A DNA stretch of 64,000 nt from Orbus sasakiae (GCF_039542345.1 NZ_BAABHY010000001.1:124001-188000), one strand, 5' to 3'; counted from the stretch's first letter, positions 8,305 through 17,042 are shown. Numbers and translations: made by a program. The notes: generated from the letters alone by a model not told the origin.

Positions 8305-10440
8305 ATGCCAGTAGTAATTAAACGAGACGGATGCCAAACTGCTTTCAATGAAAGCCGAATTCGTGATGCTATTTTGAAGGCAGCGGTAGCTGCTAATGTC
8401 AATGATCCTGATTATTGTGCATCAGTTGCTAAAGTTGTCACTAATCAGATGACAGATAGAGACAGTGTCGATATTAATGAAATTCAAAATTCAGTTGAAA
8501 ATCAATTAATGTCAGGACCATACAAAAAACTTGCTAGAAAATATATCGAATATCGCCATGATCGTGATCGTGTACGTGAACAACGTAGTCGATTAAATCA
8601 GGATATTAAAGGTCTTATCGAGCAGAGTAATATCTCAATTTTAAATGAAAATGCGAATAAAGATAGTAAAGTGATTCCTACTCAACGTGATTTATTAGCA
8701 GGAATTGTTGCTCGTCACTATGCGAAACAATATCTTTTACCAAAAGATATTTCTCAGGCCCACGAACGTGGTGAAATACATTACCACGACCTTGATTACG
8801 CACCGTTTTTCCCTATGTTTAACTGTATGTTAATTGATTTAGACGGCATGTTAACCAACGGATTTAAAATGGGTAATGCTGAAATTGAACCGCCAAAATC
8901 GATCGCAACGGCAACGGCTGTAACTGCACAGATTATTGCACAAGTGGCCAGTCATATTTATGGTGGTACAACAATTAATCGTATTGATGAAATTCTAGCT
9001 AAATTTGTCACCATCAGTTTTGAAAAACACAAGAAAATAGCAGAAGAATGGAATATTCCGGATGCCACAGCATATGCCGAAGATCGCACTGCAAAAGAGT
9101 GCTATGATGCATTTCAATCTTTAGAATATGAAGTCAATACGTTGCATACCGCTAATGGTCAAACACCTTTTGTCACATTCGGTTTTGGTTTAGGAACCAG
9201 TTGGGAATCGAGATTAATTCAAGAGTCAATTTTGAAAGTCAGAATTAGAGGTTTAGGGAAAAACCATAAAACAGCAGTATTTCCTAAATTGGTATTTGCG
9301 ATTAAAGATGGCATTAATCATAAAGCAGGCGACGTCAATTACGATATTAAGCAATTAGCATTAGATTGCGCATCTAAACGAATGTATCCCGATATTTTAA
9401 ATTATGAAAAAGTCGTTGAAGTGACTGGCTCTTTCAAAACGCCGATGGGATGTCGTAGTTTCTTGGGTGTCTATGAAGAAGAGGGCAAACAGATTCATGA
9501 TGGACGTAATAATCTTGGCGTTATTAGCTTAAATTTACCACGTATTGCGATCGAAGCTAAAGGGGATGAAACGAAATTTTGGTCACTACTTGATAAGCGT
9601 TTAGAACTCTGTAAAAAAGCGTTAATGACTCGTATTGCAAGACTGGAAGGCGTTAAAGCTAGGGTTGCACCGATTCTTTATATGGAAGGAGCGTGTGGTG
9701 TCCGTCTTAAAGAAGATGATTCCGTATTAGATATTTTTAAACACGGGCGAGCATCCATTTCATTAGGTTATATTGGTATCCATGAAACGCTAAATGCACT
9801 CTTTAGTAACAAAACGCATCCATTTGATAGTGACACATTGCGAGAAAAAGGTTTACAAATTGTTGCTAAATTAAGTCAAGTTGTTGAACAATGGAAAAAA
9901 GAGACGGGTTATGGGTTTAGTCTGTATAGTACACCAAGTGAAAACCTATGCGATAGATTTTGTCGCTTAGATACCGCTGAGTTTGGTGTCATTCCCGACG
10001 TGACAGAAAAAGGCTACTATACAAATAGTTTTCATTTAGACGTTGAGAAAAAAGTCAACCCTTATGAGAAAATTGAATTTGAAAAATACTATCCACCGTT
10101 AGCAAGTGGAGGGTTCATTTGTTATGGTGAATACCCGAATATGATTAATAATGTAAAAGCATTAGAAGATGTTTGGGATTATAGCTATAGCCGTGTACCT
10201 TACTATGGCACGAACACCCCAATTGATGAGTGCTATGAATGTGGCTTTGCAGGTGAGTTTTCGTGTACTAGCAAAGGTTTTGTTTGCCCTAGCTGTGGGA
10301 ACCATGATTCAGCCAAAGTGTCAGTAACAAGACGTGTTTGTGGCTATTTAGGTAGCCCTGATGCAAGACCATTTAATGCGGGTAAGCAAGAAGAAGTTAA
10401 ACGCCGCGTAAAACATCTTGGTAATGGACAACTCGGTTAG
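8305..10440 (+). CDS. nrdD: Anaerobic ribonucleoside-triphosphate reductase, class III
   Basis: Glycyl-radical enzyme that reduces ribonucleotides to deoxyribonucleotides without oxygen; 711 residues, full length. An ATP-cone allosteric domain occupies about residues 3-95 (VVIKRDGCQTAFNESRIRDA). Near the C-terminus are the zinc-binding cysteines (CYECGF and CPSCG) and the glycyl-radical loop RRVCGYLG. The ATG follows a TTTGGGG ribosome-binding site. It precedes its activase gene nrdG by 122 bases. Tandem NrdR boxes upstream predict deoxynucleotide feedback. Indicates growth under anoxia, fitting a gut habitat. Confidence 0.98.
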   Translation: MPVVIKRDGCQTAFNESRIRDAILKAAVAANVNDPDYCASVAKVVTNQMTDRDSVDINEIQNSVENQLMSGPYKKLARKYIEYRHDRDRVREQRSRLNQDIKGLIEQSNISILNENANKDSKVIPTQRDLLAGIVARHYAKQYLLPKDISQAHERGEIHYHDLDYAPFFPMFNCMLIDLDGMLTNGFKMGNAEIEPPKSIATATAVTAQIIAQVASHIYGGTTINRIDEILAKFVTISFEKHKKIAEEWNIPDATAYAEDRTAKECYDAFQSLEYEVNTLHTANGQTPFVTFGFGLGTSWESRLIQESILKVRIRGLGKNHKTAVFPKLVFAIKDGINHKAGDVNYDIKQLALDCASKRMYPDILNYEKVVEVTGSFKTPMGCRSFLGVYEEEGKQIHDGRNNLGVISLNLPRIAIEAKGDETKFWSLLDKRLELCKKALMTRIARLEGVKARVAPILYMEGACGVRLKEDDSVLDIFKHGRASISLGYIGIHETLNALFSNKTHPFDSDTLREKGLQIVAKLSQVVEQWKKETGYGFSLYSTPSENLCDRFCRLDTAEFGVIPDVTEKGYYTNSFHLDVEKKVNPYEKIEFEKYYPPLASGGFICYGEYPNMINNVKALEDVWDYSYSRVPYYGTNTPIDECYECGFAGEFSCTSKGFVCPSCGNHDSAKVSVTRRVCGYLGSPDARPFNAGKQEEVKRRVKHLGNGQLG

Positions 10441-10442
10441 TG

Positions 10443-10458
10443 CCCACATATATTGTGT
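10443..10458 (+). promoter_or_regulatory. NrdR-box-like half site after nrdD
   Basis: CCCACATATATTGTGT: the right 11 bases (ATATATTGTGT) match the NrdR consensus perfectly, the left arm is poor (12 of 16 overall). It starts 3 bases after the nrdD stop codon and may be chance or a second contact for NrdR before nrdG. Confidence 0.3.
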
Positions 10459-10479
10459 CGTCGGTTATCTAACGACGAC
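10457..10479 (+). promoter_or_regulatory. nrdD-nrdG intercistronic hairpin
   Basis: Stem GTCGTCG / CGACGAC, extendable by two A-T pairs with one bulged G, and no T tract. It lies between nrdD and nrdG and could protect the nrdD message end or lower nrdG expression. Confidence 0.5.
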
Positions 10480-10562
10480 ATGACTATCACCACGATCAGG
10501 TATCCTATGATCTGTATTATTTTAGCTAGTGACAATCAAGATTTAATTAGGCATTAAAGATA

Positions 10563-11033
10563 ATGAATTATCATCGTTATTATTCAATTGATGTAGTGAA
10601 TGGGCCAGGGACACGATGCACATTGTTTGTGGCTGGTTGCGTTCATCAATGCCGTGGTTGTTATAATAAAAGCACATGGTCACTTAATTCAGGCTGTCTT
10701 TTTACGCAAGAGCTTGAAGATCAAATTATTCACGATTTACAGAATAAAGAGATTAAACGCCAAGGGTTGTCCTTATCGGGTGGCGATCCTTTGCATCCCC
10801 AAAACGTGCCAACAATTCTTAAACTGGTTCAACGTGTTAAAAATGAGTGTGACGCCAAAGATATTTGGCTATGGACGGGTTATAAACTTGATGAACTAAC
10901 GGCACAACAACAAGCGGTATTAGCGCATATTGATGTGCTTATTGATGGTAAATTTGTTCAGGATCTTGCTGATCCTAAACTAATATGGCGGGGTAGTAGT
11001 AATCAGGTTGTACACCATCTACATCAAAAATAA
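10563..11033 (+). CDS. nrdG: Anaerobic ribonucleotide reductase activating protein
   Basis: Radical-SAM activase that installs the glycyl radical in NrdD; 156 residues. The iron-sulfur motif CVHQCRGC (CX3CX2C) is at about residues 26-33 and the SAM-binding LSGGDPLHPQN follows near residue 80. It lies directly downstream of nrdD and ends with no gap against the oppositely oriented carbonic anhydrase gene (stop codons at 11031-11033 and 11034-11036). The 122-base spacer contains a hairpin and an NrdR-like half site. Confidence 0.97.
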   Translation: MNYHRYYSIDVVNGPGTRCTLFVAGCVHQCRGCYNKSTWSLNSGCLFTQELEDQIIHDLQNKEIKRQGLSLSGGDPLHPQNVPTILKLVQRVKNECDAKDIWLWTGYKLDELTAQQQAVLAHIDVLIDGKFVQDLADPKLIWRGSSNQVVHHLHQK

Positions 11034-11708
11034 TTAAATTTTATTTTCGTCGTAAATATCATGCTGATTAAGTAAGTTAGAAATGGCTTCACGGTAATGA
11101 ATTTCTAAGTTTTCGCGACTTGAAGAACTGATTTTAAGGTCAGTAATACGCCCATTATCAATCCCATATACCCAGCCATGAATATTAACTTTTTGACCAC
11201 GTTGCCATGCCGATTGTAAAATCGTTGAATGACCTAAGTTATAAACTTGTTCAATAACATTGAGTTCACATAAAATATCCATACGTTTTTCGGCAGGAAA
11301 CTCACCAATTAATGAACTATAGCGAAACCAGATATCTCGAATATGTAACAGCCAATTATTGATTAAACCCAAATCAGGGTTTTCCACGGCTGCGCGAATT
11401 CCACCGCAATCTAAATGACCGCAAATAATGATATCTTCAACACCTAATACATCAATGGCATATTGAACGACAGATAAGCAGTTTAGATCGGTATGTATCA
11501 CTAGATTTGCTACATTTCGGTGAACGAATAATTCACCGGGTTCAAGTTCAGTTAACTTTTCAGCTGGAACACGACTATCCGAGCAACCAATCCATAAAAA
11601 CCTTGGGCGCTGGGCAATAGCAAGATGTTTAAAAAAATCAGGATCATCTTGGGCGACTTTTGCAGACCATGCATGGTTGCGTATGATTAAGTCAGAAATC
11701 TTTTTCAT
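11034..11708 (-). CDS. can: Beta-carbonic anhydrase
   Basis: Interconverts CO2 and bicarbonate, supplying bicarbonate for carboxylations; cytosolic, 224 residues. The zinc ligands are C42 and D44 (IGCSDSRVPAE) and H98 and C101 (GHLDCGG), the same positions as in E. coli Can, so this is the Can-type beta class. It is a single gene that abuts nrdG tail to tail without any room for a separate terminator, so the two transcripts must overlap at their 3' ends. Confidence 0.96.
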   Translation of the reverse strand: MKKISDLIIRNHAWSAKVAQDDPDFFKHLAIAQRPRFLWIGCSDSRVPAEKLTELEPGELFVHRNVANLVIHTDLNCLSVVQYAIDVLGVEDIIICGHLDCGGIRAAVENPDLGLINNWLLHIRDIWFRYSSLIGEFPAEKRMDILCELNVIEQVYNLGHSTILQSAWQRGQKVNIHGWVYGIDNGRITDLKISSSSRENLEIHYREAISNLLNQHDIYDENKI

Positions 11709-11781
11709 GACAACACTCTTTCATTGATTAAGGATTTAGTTTACTGACAGTAGCAAAAAATATCAATTAGGTTATGATGAT

Positions 11782-11816
11782 AATCGGTAAGATTGGTTTT
11801 ACTTATCTTACCGATT
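11782..11816 (-). terminator. Stem-loop after ycaO
   Basis: Perfect 12-bp stem AATCGGTAAGAT / ATCTTACCGATT with an 11-base loop between ycaO (stop at 11865) and can (start 11708). Not followed by a long T run, so a Rho-independent terminator is probable rather than sure. Confidence 0.6.
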
Positions 11817-11864
11817 TGTATGAGTGAACAATCAAGTCTCACCGTATAAAGGCTTCACATCGAA

Positions 11865-13628
11865 CTATTTCATCATTGCCTGATGTAATTTATTGTAAAC
11901 GCCTAGTAATTGCTGGTGTGCTGGAAACTGGGTTAGATTCTCATCAACATCAAATAACCCAAAGAAGCGTTTTTTACCCGTGACATATTGCCACATTTCG
12001 TTAACACACTCTTCTCCATACATTTTATTAAAGGCAATTTGATAATCCGGGAATTGTTTAGCATCACGCATTAAGGCAAAATCAACTAACGTTAATAAAC
12101 AACGATAAGCATGATTACGTTGTGAACTAAAAATGGAACTGTTCATGTCAATTGTCCAATCAAGCCATAGTTTTGCTTGTTCAAGGTCTTTGCCTGCTAA
12201 AGCTAACATGGATTTGAGTTCACCAATTCGTAATGTATACCATGCATTATCTTTACCCGTTGCAAGACCGAGTAGCTCCCTGACACGCGCAAAATCATCC
12301 AAGTTATCATCATCAAGTTGTTCGATTAACTCAAGATAGTGCTGCGCTTTTAATTGACTACTTGGTAAAGATAAAATCGTATCACGCCAATGAATCGCCA
12401 TGTTGTTATTGGCAATTAAAAGGTCTTCAGGCGGATAGATTTCAGACATACCAACCGCCAAGATACGGCACGCATAAACGCCTAAATGTTCATAATCCAT
12501 GATCAGTACTTCAACATTTTGTTGATGAATAATCTGCATTAAATCATGAAATTCTTGTTCCGTTGAACGAACCCCATCTGCACTAACGAAAGACCAATCA
12601 GCAAATTCATAATCCGCTTTTTGATTGAATAAATCCCAAGAAATTAAGCCACTTGAATCGATAAAATGGGTTTCTAAATTGCTGAGATCTGCAACATCAT
12701 CATTATCAAAAGAAGGCGGTGAAAAGACATCTAAATCTTTTAAACTGCGACCTTGTAATAGTTCGGTTACTGTTCTTTCTAAAGCAACCCCAAAGTTAGG
12801 GTGTGCACCAAAAGAAGCATAACATGTCCCATTTGCTGGATTAAATAATACCACGCAAATAACGGGGTATTGGCCGCCAAGTGACGCATCAAAACAAGTA
12901 ATTGGGAAACCTTCTTGTTCTAATGTTTTGATTGATTCTACTGTATTCGGGTAACGCTCTAAGACTGATTGAGGAATTTCTGGCAGACTAATTGCCTGAG
13001 TGATAATTCGGTTTTTAACATAACGCTCAAAAACTTCGGATAAACCTTGCACACGCGCTTCGTTACGTGTATTACCTGCTGACATACCATTTGATGCATA
13101 AAGGTTTGCAATTAGATTCACCGGAACGTAAACCGTTTGTTGGTCTGACTGTTGAATGAAAGGTAAAGTACAAATCCCACGTTCTAGATGGCTTGATTGT
13201 AAATCGACCAAATCTGTTGCAGTGAGTTGTTTGTCTTCATCATAAAACCCTAAGAGTTTTTTAGTTAAAATACCTTTTGGCAGTGCATTATTTTTAGGGA
13301 TAGGAAACCATTTTTCACTAGGGTAGTGAACAAAATCAGCATTAGCTGCATTTTTACCCAAATAAAAATCAGAAAAGAAATAATTGGTTGAAAGGCGCTC
13401 AAAATATTCACCAAGTGCAGAGGCTAATGTTGCTTTCTTACTTGCACCTTTACCATTCGTAAAACATGCCGGGCATGCTTTATTTTGAATATGGACAGAC
13501 CAAACATTCGGTACGGGATTTAGCCATGATGCTTCTTTTGCTTCAAGATCATAGTCTTTTAGTAATTGATGAAAGTGATTGATGGAATCTTCAAGTGCTG
13601 CATCTTTACCAGGAATGTAGGTTTTCAT
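11865..13628 (-). CDS. ycaO: YcaO cyclodehydratase-family protein (S12 methylthiolation accessory factor)
   Basis: ATP-dependent YcaO-fold protein of the housekeeping E. coli type, which assists beta-methylthiolation of ribosomal protein S12. 587 residues from the ATG at 13628 (MKTYIPGKDAALEDSI), matching the E. coli start and length; the longer in-frame starts upstream lack a ribosome-binding site. The N-terminal YcaO domain shows ASWLNPVPNVWSVHI, the nucleotide-binding GEYFERLSTNYFF and NEARVQGLSEVFERYVKNRI; a helical C-terminal domain follows from about residue 430. There is no precursor peptide or dehydrogenase gene nearby, so it is not part of a modified-peptide cluster. A CRP-like site lies upstream. 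Confidence 0.95.
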   Translation of the reverse strand: MKTYIPGKDAALEDSINHFHQLLKDYDLEAKEASWLNPVPNVWSVHIQNKACPACFTNGKGASKKATLASALGEYFERLSTNYFFSDFYLGKNAANADFVHYPSEKWFPIPKNNALPKGILTKKLLGFYDEDKQLTATDLVDLQSSHLERGICTLPFIQQSDQQTVYVPVNLIANLYASNGMSAGNTRNEARVQGLSEVFERYVKNRIITQAISLPEIPQSVLERYPNTVESIKTLEQEGFPITCFDASLGGQYPVICVVLFNPANGTCYASFGAHPNFGVALERTVTELLQGRSLKDLDVFSPPSFDNDDVADLSNLETHFIDSSGLISWDLFNQKADYEFADWSFVSADGVRSTEQEFHDLMQIIHQQNVEVLIMDYEHLGVYACRILAVGMSEIYPPEDLLIANNNMAIHWRDTILSLPSSQLKAQHYLELIEQLDDDNLDDFARVRELLGLATGKDNAWYTLRIGELKSMLALAGKDLEQAKLWLDWTIDMNSSIFSSQRNHAYRCLLTLVDFALMRDAKQFPDYQIAFNKMYGEECVNEMWQYVTGKKRFFGLFDVDENLTQFPAHQQLLGVYNKLHQAMMK

Positions 13629-13692
13629 GTCATTTCTCATTGTTGTTGAGGTAATTTTATAGACAGAAGAGTGATTCAATCTTGTGCTTTTG

Positions 13693-13708
13693 GTGATTTA
13701 GATCACAA
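13693..13708. promoter_or_regulatory. CRP-like site between ycaO and the DUF4282 gene
   Basis: GGTGATTTAGATCACA matches TGTGA-N6-TCACA at 9 of 10 core positions, embedded in a longer palindrome (TTTGGTGA...TCACAAA). It could serve either divergent gene: 65 bases from the ycaO ATG and 96 from the DUF4282 ATG. Confidence 0.55.
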
Positions 13709-13803
13709 ATGAATTGATTATTCGTCACTTTTCCTTTTTAATTAAGCGCAGATTATTTCAGATAATTGATATTTAGTAAAATATTTAACGAGGATTTAAG
13801 CGT

Positions 13804-14160
13804 ATGGAAAAGTTTAACGGTAAATTTGATTTTTCAGTTAAAGATTTATTCTTTTTTGATAAATTTGTTGTACCATCAGTGTTAACATTAGTTTACTGGA
13901 TTGCACTAGTACTGGTTGTCTTAAGTGGCTTAGTGATGATGTTTGCCAGTTTTTTTGGTGGTTTAATCACGATTTTAGTGGGTTTTGTCTCTACACGTAT
14001 TACTTTTGAATTGATTTGCGTTATTTTTAGTATTAATCGTAATTTACAAAAGTTAGTCGAGCTTCAGTCTGGTTCTGCTAATGTTGCCACGACACCTGAA
14101 GATGTAGGTGAAAAAACTGATGCAAATATTCATATCGCGCACGATAAAGAAGAGAACTAA
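13804..14160 (+). CDS. DUF4282 small membrane protein
   Basis: 118-residue inner-membrane protein of the DUF4282 family; function unknown. A short polar N-terminus containing the family-like KDLFFFDKFVVPSVLTL is followed by two predicted transmembrane helices (about 24-47 and 50-75) and a charged cytoplasmic tail (EDVGEKTDANIHIAHDKEEN). GAGG precedes the ATG by 9 bases. It stands alone between a CRP-like site upstream and a hairpin downstream, so it is probably monocistronic. Nothing in the context gives its role. Confidence 0.75.
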   Translation: MEKFNGKFDFSVKDLFFFDKFVVPSVLTLVYWIALVLVVLSGLVMMFASFFGGLITILVGFVSTRITFELICVIFSINRNLQKLVELQSGSANVATTPEDVGEKTDANIHIAHDKEEN

Positions 14161-14177
14161 CACTATCACATTGTTGC

Positions 14178-14206
14178 ATTCGATGCGTCTTTTAAACGCA
14201 TCGAAT
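14178..14206. terminator. Stem-loop between converging DUF4282 and tsaD genes
   Basis: Perfect 11-bp stem ATTCGATGCGT / ACGCATCGAAT with a 7-base loop, 17 bases after one stop codon and 10 bases from the other. Likely a shared terminator, although neither side has a long T tract. Confidence 0.65.
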
Positions 14207-14216
14207 AACTGACATG

Positions 14217-15224
14217 TTACAATTCGTTCAATGGCCAACGTGGTTTAACATCAATGGCTAAATCCGCAAGTTGATTTTTTTTAAGGTGAACCATTCCGGC
14301 ATAAGCAATCATTGCGCCGTTGTCAGTACAAAACTCGAGCCTAGGATAATAAACCTGCCCCCCTCTTTTGCTCATTAATTCAGCCAGCCTTTGCCGTAAA
14401 GTGAGATTGGCACTCACGCCACCAGCAATCACCAGACTTTTATAACCGGTTTGTTCTAAAGCACGCTTTGACTTGATGACCAATGTATCAACTAATGCAT
14501 CTTCAAATGCTCTTGCAATGTCGGCTTTTGTTTGTTCTGAGAGCGGTTGATTTTGATGAATCGTATTGGCAGCAAAGGTTTTCAAACCTGAAAAACTAAA
14601 ATCTAGCCCAGGTCTATCAGTCATCGGGCGAGGAAAATGGAAACGTTTGCTATCACCCGCTTGAGCGAGTTTAGAGAGTTTTGCCCCACCTGGATAGTCA
14701 ATTCCTAATAATTTAGCCGTTTTGTCAAACGCTTCACCAGCGGCATCATCAATCGATTCCCCTAGTAATTCATAATGACCAATATCCGTTACCTTAATTA
14801 ATTGCGTGTGCCCACCAGAGACAAGTAACGCCACAAATGGAAATTGTGGTGGGTGACTTTCTAGCATAGGGGCAAGTAAATGTCCTTCCATATGATGCAC
14901 CGCAATCGCGGGGACATCCCATGCATAAGCCAGTGAACGACCAATTGAGGCGCCAACAAGTAATGCACCAATCAACCCTGGACCCGCTGTATAGGCTACC
15001 GCATCAATATCATCACGCGTTAAATTAGCTTGTTTTAACGCTGCTTGAATTAAGGGAACAGTCTTACGAATGTGATCACGCGATGCCAGCTCAGGCACAA
15101 CACCGCCATAATCAGCATGTAAACTAATTTGTGAATAGAGCTGATTTGCAAGCAAACCCTGTTGATCATCATAAATGGCAATGCCAGTTTCATCACAGGA
15201 GGTTTCAATACCAAGGATTTTCAT
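14217..15224 (-). CDS. tsaD: tRNA N6-threonylcarbamoyladenosine (t6A37) transferase
   Basis: Catalytic subunit of the TsaBDE system that places threonylcarbamoyl on A37 of ANN-decoding tRNAs; 335 residues, ASKHA fold. It starts MKILGIETSCDETGIAIYD; the metal-binding HHMEGH motif lies near residue 110, LVSGGHTQL near 135 and the C-terminal CTDNGAMIAYAG near 300. It starts only 2 bases after the yacG stop, as the last gene of a coaE-zapD-yacG-tsaD run. In E. coli tsaD is instead divergent from rpsU. Confidence 0.97.
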   Translation of the reverse strand: MKILGIETSCDETGIAIYDDQQGLLANQLYSQISLHADYGGVVPELASRDHIRKTVPLIQAALKQANLTRDDIDAVAYTAGPGLIGALLVGASIGRSLAYAWDVPAIAVHHMEGHLLAPMLESHPPQFPFVALLVSGGHTQLIKVTDIGHYELLGESIDDAAGEAFDKTAKLLGIDYPGGAKLSKLAQAGDSKRFHFPRPMTDRPGLDFSFSGLKTFAANTIHQNQPLSEQTKADIARAFEDALVDTLVIKSKRALEQTGYKSLVIAGGVSANLTLRQRLAELMSKRGGQVYYPRLEFCTDNGAMIAYAGMVHLKKNQLADLAIDVKPRWPLNEL

Positions 15225-15226
15225 AC

Positions 15227-15445
15227 TTAATTATCTTTACGGTCAAATTGGTAGGAGTCATTTTCACTCCATAAATCATGTTCATTTAGCTCATCGGTTG
15301 GGATTCGATGGCTTTCATTGGCCCATTCACCTAAATCAATCAATTGGCAGCGCTTGCTGCAAAAAGGGCGATAAGGATTTGTTTCATCCCATTCAATCAT
15401 TTTTTGACAGGTTGGGCAGTTAACCGTTATTTTTTCTTTTTTCAT
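15227..15445 (-). CDS. yacG: DNA gyrase inhibitor YacG, zinc-finger protein
   Basis: 72-residue zinc-ribbon protein; the E. coli homologue inhibits GyrB. Four zinc cysteines are at C10, C13, C29 and C33 (NCPTCQK ... FCSKRCQLIDLGEWA). I take the ATG at 15445 (MKKEKITVNCPTCQ) because it matches the family start; an upstream in-frame codon at 15457 would add only four residues. No strong ribosome-binding site is visible, suggesting coupling to zapD, whose stop lies 40 bases upstream. The acidic C-terminus is typical. Confidence 0.92.
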   Translation of the reverse strand: MKKEKITVNCPTCQKMIEWDETNPYRPFCSKRCQLIDLGEWANESHRIPTDELNEHDLWSENDSYQFDRKDN

Positions 15446-15485
15446 GAATAACATCATATTTGCAAGTTAAATCTCTTTTAGCACC

Positions 15486-16241
15486 TTAACAGTTCGCTAA
15501 TTCAAATTCAACACAGTTTGTCTCAATTTTCTGATCATTTGGTGAGTCAAGCCCCACAAAACGAATGGCATAACGAGCGGCATTCCCCGATACTTGCGGA
15601 TATAACCCTTTATCGAGAGAAATACGTATGCGTAATAAATGTGCTACATCATTCGGGTTTTGGTAAAAATTATTATTACAGGTAAAAGATTTAAAGTTAC
15701 CCGATTGTCGAACGAGCTGCATATAAAGTGAAATCGCTTGGTATAGTGTTGAAAAACTATTTAACCATAATGACACTTGATTATCGCGGTAAGTTTGTGT
15801 TTGTTGCAACCATAAATAAAATGAAGGCAAATCAAAACTACAACACCCACCAGGAATCGCTAAACGCTTACGTATCGCCATGATCAATCGATCTTCTTTT
15901 AAACTCTGACCGAGTTTAGGCGCTATGGTTAATTCGCTTAAAATGGAGTTAAGCTTACCCAATAAAGCGTTTAATAAACTGGTATCTACACCTTGTACAT
16001 TAAGCCATACAGAAAGTTTTTGTTTTTGTTCTTCGATGTCTTTACTTAAATCGCCACGAATGTCATTACGTTCAACAATTTCAAGTAATTCTGCCAGTGA
16101 GTGAAAAAATAATAATGCATTATGGGTACTAAAATGTTTATTTTGTTCTAACTGCTTGATAAGGAACTCAATACGTAACCACGTTCGCATCTTTTCATTA
16201 AGCGGATGTTCAAAAATTACCATAGTTTTAGCATTTTCCAT
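15486..16241 (-). CDS. zapD: Cell division protein ZapD
   Basis: Binds and bundles FtsZ protofilaments at the division septum; cytosolic. About 251 residues from the ATG at 16241, compared with 247 in E. coli. The conserved FEHPLNEKMRTWLRIEFLI follows a short variable N-terminus, and LAIPGGCCSFDLPSFYLWL and YPQVSGNAARYAIRFV are typical of the family. I preferred 16241 over the ATG at 16223 because AAGAG lies 10 bases upstream; longer starts would run into coaE. It sits between coaE (13-base gap) and yacG, the E. coli order. Confidence 0.94.
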   Translation of the reverse strand: MENAKTMVIFEHPLNEKMRTWLRIEFLIKQLEQNKHFSTHNALLFFHSLAELLEIVERNDIRGDLSKDIEEQKQKLSVWLNVQGVDTSLLNALLGKLNSILSELTIAPKLGQSLKEDRLIMAIRKRLAIPGGCCSFDLPSFYLWLQQTQTYRDNQVSLWLNSFSTLYQAISLYMQLVRQSGNFKSFTCNNNFYQNPNDVAHLLRIRISLDKGLYPQVSGNAARYAIRFVGLDSPNDQKIETNCVEFELANC

Positions 16242-16254
16242 GTCAATGTAGCTC

Positions 16255-16860
16255 TTAATTGCAATTTTGAGATAGTTTAAGATATTTAGTGTGTAAATGT
16301 TCAACTTGTGATGTTAATGCCGATGTGTGGCCGTCATTGACAATCACATCATCAGCAAAACTGACTCTTTGTGCATTGCTTATCTGTGATGATAACATGC
16401 TTTTGGCTAAATTTTCACTAATATTATCACGCTTAAGTAGCCTTGCTAATTGTAGGTCTGGAGGGGTATCGATGATTAACACGCGATTAGCATATTGTTG
16501 CAGATTATTTTCTATCAATAAAGGGACGGCCCAAATCACATAAGGATAATTAATTTGGGCAATCTGTTGCTGTGTTTCTTGTTGAATTATTGGATGCAAA
16601 AGCTGGTTTATCCACTGTCGCTGTTGCTCACTATGAAAAATAATATCACGCAGTTTTGCTCGGTTTAATTCACCATCAGCCAATAAAATTTGTCTACCAA
16701 AGTGCTCAGTTATTTGTGAAAGCGCAAAAGTCTCTTTCTTGACAACTTGGCGGGCTATGATATCTGCATCTACGATGGGTACGCCAAGTTGCGAAAATAA
16801 ATTTGCAACCGTTGATTTCCCGCTAGCAATCCCACCACTTAAGGCAACAATATATGGCAT
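16255..16860 (-). CDS. coaE: Dephospho-CoA kinase
   Basis: Last step of coenzyme A synthesis: phosphorylates dephospho-CoA at the ribose 3' position. 201 residues, P-loop kinase with Walker A GGIASGKST at residues 9-17, the acceptor-binding DADIIARQVV around residue 32 and a LID region with ARLLKRDNIS. First gene of coaE-zapD-yacG-tsaD, divergent from rpmE2. In E. coli guaC lies between coaE and hofC; here the slot holds the ribosomal-protein pair rpmE2-rpmJ2. Confidence 0.96.
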   Translation of the reverse strand: MPYIVALSGGIASGKSTVANLFSQLGVPIVDADIIARQVVKKETFALSQITEHFGRQILLADGELNRAKLRDIIFHSEQQRQWINQLLHPIIQQETQQQIAQINYPYVIWAVPLLIENNLQQYANRVLIIDTPPDLQLARLLKRDNISENLAKSMLSSQISNAQRVSFADDVIVNDGHTSALTSQVEHLHTKYLKLSQNCN

Positions 16861-17002
16861 AAAATGAATAAGTAATAAATAGAAAGATAAAATTAGCTTA
16901 TCATACTAAAAAGTAACTGCAAGTAACCTTATTAATTGATTGTTTTATATTAATTAAAATACGATCGTAATAATTTGTTGCAAATTTATTCATTTTGGCA
17001 TA

Positions 17003-17028
17003 AATTGTTATGTTATAACGTAACAATT
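17003..17028 (+). promoter_or_regulatory. Zur-like operator palindrome upstream of rpmE2-rpmJ2
   Basis: 26-base palindrome with 8-base arms AATTGTTA / TAACAATT around TGTTATAACG; only one base pair (17011/17020) breaks the symmetry. The core resembles gammaproteobacterial Zur boxes (TGTTATA...TATAACA). It ends 14 bases before the ATG, where it would block initiation when zinc is plentiful. That the regulated genes encode zinc-free ribosomal protein paralogues supports the assignment. Confidence 0.65.
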
Positions 17029-17042
17029 TTACTGAGGATTAT

